Shown here piece by piece: positions 61,941-64,000 of a stretch of 64,000 nucleotides of DNA. The translations under genes were made by a program, and so were the position numbers. The notes below the pieces were generated by a model. The model was not told the DNA's origin. It saw only the letters and a list, made by a program, of their open reading frames with translations, and did not search any database. The DNA is from Amylostereum areolatum (taxonomy: Eukaryota > Basidiomycota > Agaricomycetes > Russulales > Stereaceae), in the NCBI GenBank assembly GCA_012932865.1, contig SAXG01000026.1, forward strand, positions 558,001 to 622,000, given 5' to 3'. Every line of letters starts with the position of its first letter. The first letter of the stretch is position 1.

Positions 61941-64000
61941 AGAAAACATTGACCTGGCGGTCTCCAATCTAGGAGATACGGACCTTTTCATTGGACATGA
62001 GTGGCTAAAGAAGCACAACCCTCACATCGACTGGAAATCCGGGTCAATTGAATTCGACCGATGCCCTATCAGCTGCTCTCGTCCCCCTCCCCTCCTCAAT
62101 ATCGATGATGATGAAGAGGAGGAGGAAGAGCCAGTCCACATGGAAAAAGACGAGCAGCTGTTTGCCTTCGACTGGGATGGCTACAAAGCGACATACCACA
62201 TCCGGACCCATGCATCGGACATTGCAATTGAAGAGCACGCTAAGAAAAAGGAACAGACCTTCTCTGAGCGAGTCCCAACGGCGTACCACGAATTCAAGGA
62301 CATCTTTGACAAAGACGACTTCGACAAGCTCCCTGAGCGACGCCCATGGGACCACGCCATTGAGCTCACTCCTAACTTCAAACCGGTCGATTGCAAAGTT
62401 TACCCCCTCACATTGGACGAGCAGAAGCAACTGGACGCCTTTTTGGAAGAGAACCTGAGATCTGGCCGGATCCAACCGTCCAAATCACCCATGGCCTCCC
62501 CATTCTTCTTCATCAAGAAAAAAGATGGCTCGCTACGTCCTGTGCAGGACTATCGAAAGCTCAATGAGATGACAATAAAGAACCGTTACCCGCTCCCGCT
62601 CATCCAAGAGTTGGTTGACAAACTTAAAGGAGCACGGCACTTTACCAAGCTCGATGTCCGATGGGGGTACAACAATGTTCGGATTAAAGAAGGGGACGAG
62701 TGGAAAGCTGCATTCCGCACGAACAAAGGTCTCTACGAGCCTACGGTCATGTTCTTTGGACTCACCAACTCCCCGTCTACGTTCCAAGCCATGATGAATG
62801 ACCTGTTCAAAGACTTGATCCATCAAGGAGTCGTGGTCGTCTATTTGGACGACATCCTCATCTTCACACATACGCTAGAAGAACATCGTCGGATAGTCAA
62901 GGAGGTCCTTCGGATCCTGCGAGAAAACAAACTCTATCTGAAGCCAGAAAAGTGCGAGTTTGAGAAGGCAGAAATCGAATACCTGGGCATGATTGTCGGC
63001 GGAGGAAGGGTTCGCATGGATCCAGCAAAGGTCGCGGCAATCACCAATTGGCCAGCCCCCAAAACAAAGAAACAACTTCAATCGTTTTTGGGCTTTTGCA
63101 ACTTCTACCGTCGCTTTATCAAGGACTTCAGCGGCATTGCTCACCCAATGACTAAACTCACTGGGAAGACGGAATGGGTCTGGGACACCCCACAGCAGGA
63201 GGCTTTTGAGGAACTCAAGCGACGTATAACATCGCAGCCAGTTCTAGCAATCCCTACAGACGATGGGCAGTTCCGTGTTGAGGCGGACTCCTCTGACTAT
63301 GCCACGGGCGCGGTACTTTCGCAACAACAGGACAATGGCAAATGGCACCCGGTCGCCTTCCTCTCAAAGTCCCTCAGCGAAGCTGAGAGGAACTATGAGA
63401 TTTATGACAAGGAATTACTGGCTATCATGACGGCGCTAGAGGAATGGAGACAATACCTCATGGGGGCACGACAGGAGTTTGAAATCTGGTCGGATCATCG
63501 CAATCTCACGTACTTCCGCAAGGCGCAGAAGCTAAATCGGAGACAAGCACGATGGTTAACGGAGCTACAAGAGTATCATTGTACGCTACTCCACAAGCCT
63601 GGCAAAACAATGGGTAAACCCGATGCTATTTCCCGACTAGCGGGCCTTGAGAAGGGGGAGAAAGACAATGAAAACATTGTCCTCCTGAAACCAGAACTCT
63701 TTCGCGCCCTCAACCATGCAGGAATTATAACCAATGGACCTGACAATGTCTTCATTGAGCGGATTCAGGAGGCTACCTTGCTCCGAGACCATGCAGTAGA
63801 ACGCGCCTTAGCACTCAAAGTGAAGGGATGGCTGGAACACGCAGATGGAACAATCACCTGGCAACACAGACTCTATGTCCCAAGAGACAAAGGACTCCGT
63901 GCAGACATCATCCAAGCTCATCATGACGGCCCGCTTGTCGGTCATCCAGGACGATACAAGACCCATGAGCTCATCACGCGCAACTACTGGTGGCCTGCCA
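61843..64000 (+). CDS. pol: Element B Pol: protease tail, RT, RNase H, integrase N-terminus (3' partial)
   Basis: Open without stop to the window end. Protease tail ([20 protein letters not shown]), acidic loop (DDDEEEEEEP), RT ([46 protein letters not shown] with intact YLDD near 62842-62855), connection domain, RNase H (VEADSSDYATGAVLSQQ, YDKELLAIMTALEEWRQYL, IWSDHRNLTYF), integrase HHCC start (HHDGPLVGHPGRYKTHEL ... YWWPA). RT is full length and looks competent. Compared with the minus copy it lacks its three nonsense changes. Confidence 0.93.

Larger units (their letters stand above)
58227..64000 (+). mobile_element. Ty3/gypsy element B, plus copy, nearly intact (3' end outside window)
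   Basis: LTR 58227-58684, PBS, ORF0, gag, frameshift site, pol to the window end (within integrase). RT keeps YLDD. Two small lesions seen: a missing T near 59851 before gag and an extra C at 61840-61841 in protease. The 5' flank is CAAGG (58222-58226), the predicted target duplication. Confidence 0.93.

Noticed and set aside
1..64000. CRISPR arrays, tRNA or rRNA genes, bacterial operons
   Set aside because: None seen; direct repeats are LTRs, TIR-element arrays or minisatellites, and gene structure is eukaryotic.

Overview
The window is fungal nuclear DNA, most likely from an Agaricomycete (Basidiomycota). Host genes are cut by many 50-65 bp GT-AG introns with CTAAC/CTGAC-type branch sites, and the repeats are basidiomycete types: chromodomain Ty3/gypsy elements, an intron-containing hAT, and a Plavaka-like transposase. 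Almost all of it is a transposon island in which host genes survive as interrupted fragments. No tRNA, rRNA or CRISPR array was seen.

Layout. 1-15261: Ty3/gypsy element A (copy A1, 5' LTR outside the window) with gag, a -1 frameshift signal, pol, and an unusual block of extra ORFs between pol and the 3' LTR. Its pol is split by a terminal-inverted-repeat (TIR) element at 5352-11039. That TIR element carries a captured septin gene fragment, which is itself split by a hAT transposon (5841-9508). 15262-20483: a second, internally deleted copy (A2) shares an LTR with A1 and repeats the whole post-pol block. 20484-26160: host genes, namely the first exon of a YCII-like gene cut by A2, a short-chain dehydrogenase (SDR) split by a second TIR element, and a multi-intron membrane protein. 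26622-27381: a MITE. 27937-28427: solo LTR D. 28800-39240: host gene X, a single-span membrane protein, broken by a third TIR element, a 71-bp LTR patch and a full-length minus-strand gypsy element B (31132-39161), which itself hosts a solo LTR of element A.

39246-44122 holds a small coiled-coil gene, an unrecognised multi-exon gene and a Plavaka-like transposase (with a 25-N gap). Its 5' side is cut by a truncated element B (44123-about 45595). 45596-48690 is very degenerate, with remnants of D-like and C-like LTRs. 48690-49896 is a minus-strand host gene. 49897-56996 is gypsy element C (minus strand). 57377-58226 is a host gene cut by a nearly intact element B (58227 to the window end).

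Main points. (1) Element A has conserved post-pol accessory ORFs: a spliced CCHC-knuckle protein, a 127-aa basic protein, and a transmembrane protein whose ORF runs through the polypurine tract into U3. (2) Elements A and B show a textbook GGGTTTT -1 frameshift site followed by a stem-loop. (3) Elements B and C appear to be self-priming like Tf1: the sequence 34 nt downstream of the TATA box is complementary to the primer-binding site. (4) A family of CATCAGC-ended TIR elements with 2-bp target duplications (TA, CA, GT) landed three times inside coding exons; removing each one, plus one duplication, restores the reading frame.
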